From assembly GCA_934630375.1 (NCBI GenBank), contig CAKTVQ010000017.1, forward strand, positions 1 to 30,300: a DNA stretch of 30,300 nucleotides. Direction: 5' to 3'. Both the position numbers and the translations under genes were made by a program. This DNA is from an uncultured Collinsella sp. GTDB lineage: Bacteria; Actinomycetota; Coriobacteriia; Coriobacteriales; Coriobacteriaceae. Positions 30,020 to 30,300 of this stretch are shown here, piece after piece; the stretch's first letter is position 1; each line of letters opens with the position of its first letter. The notes beneath the pieces were generated by a model that did no database searches, was not told the origin of the DNA, and was given only the letters and a program-made list of their open reading frames with translations.

Positions 30020-30300
30020 AAGTGAGTGTTTTTTCCTTTCTTCGAAACAGGGTCTGGAACAACCGACGGGGCGCTTCTGGCAAACCGACCGTCGGGAACG
30101 TACAAACATGCATCGCAGAGTCGATGCAATAACCACAGTATGATACCCATTTGCACAACGCCAGACCACCCATGCATTAAAGCCCCATCTGAACCGGTCT
30201 ATCTATCCCGCCGGTTTCCCGTAGGGCGGGCACTGATGAAGTTTCCTGCTCTACAGTCCTGCTCACGACGGAGGCCACATTAAGTGGCCTCCTGTTCGTG
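30020..30300 (-). other. Upstream region of rnj
   Basis: This 281-bp stretch contains no convincing gene. A 7-bp stem (CCGACGG at 30063-30069 with CCGTCGG at 30089-30095) lies about 45 bases before the rnj start. Further out are two overlapping, mutually exclusive stems: AACCGG/CCGGTT (30192-30197 with 30211-30216) and CCCGCC/GGCGGG (30207-30212 with 30225-30230). I could not identify a convincing promoter, so the leader may be longer than seen here. Confidence 0.5.
30270..30292. terminator. Hairpin at window end, possible terminator
   Basis: GGAGGCCAC (30270-30278) pairs with GTGGCCTCC (30284-30292) around a 5-base loop. The plus-strand tail TGTTCGTG is only weakly T-rich and the minus-strand tail is not. 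It may end a gene lying beyond the window edge. Confidence 0.45.

Overview
The window looks like a chromosomal core-genome segment of a gut actinobacterium of the class Coriobacteriia, most likely Collinsella or a close relative. This is inferred from the protein families and their order, not from a database match. The DNA is moderately GC-rich and densely coded. It mixes actinobacterial pairs (a GarA/OdhI-like FHA protein next to an FtsR-like MerR regulator; lexA divergent from a LysM gene followed by nrdR) with a long block whose order resembles Firmicutes chromosomes (rnj, ftsK, rodZ-like, pgsA, cinA, recA, rny, spoVS, miaB). I see no rRNA, tRNA, CRISPR array, prophage or insertion sequence with a transposase.

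Left part (1-5507): the start of an ABC transporter ATPase gene leaves the window on the minus strand. After a 396-bp intergenic region with two inverted repeats comes a plus-strand run: a CDP-alcohol phosphatidyltransferase, an FHA protein, a MerR regulator, apt and a secreted NlpC/P60 hydrolase, ending at a terminator. A DegV/FakB-type fatty-acid-binding gene follows behind a 15-bp palindrome.

Middle part (5522-13216): minus-strand trxB and a DUF1836 regulator share a sequence motif with the degV palindrome. A plus-strand MGDG-synthase-like glycosyltransferase is divergent from trxB. The gap between this gene and dut holds two inverted copies of a palindromic repeat and a further 22-bp hairpin. 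Next is an SOS block: lexA with a membrane acyltransferase-like gene on the plus strand, and LysM gene, nrdR and dut on the minus strand, with three LexA-type boxes between the two arms. A 12-bp inverted repeat covers the nrdR start codon.

Right part (11927-30019), all minus strand, read from high to low coordinates: rnj, ftsK, rodZ-like, yajQ, rimO, pgsA, cinA, terminator; recA and recX from a promoter with a LexA box in its spacer; then rny from its own promoter, a GHKL ATPase, spoVS, miaB, miaA and hflX. Many junctions overlap by one base or are separated by a few bases, implying coupled expression. Together these genes cover RNA turnover (RNases J and Y), tRNA and ribosomal protein thiomethylation, chromosome translocation, recombination, SOS control, nucleotide supply, and lipid and wall synthesis.

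The most unusual points are the helically phased repeat upstream of recA, the motif shared by degV and the DUF1836 gene, the nrdR start-codon hairpin, the three evenly spaced LexA boxes, the palindromic repeat pair, and the GHKL ATPase in the position where Firmicutes carry ymdB.
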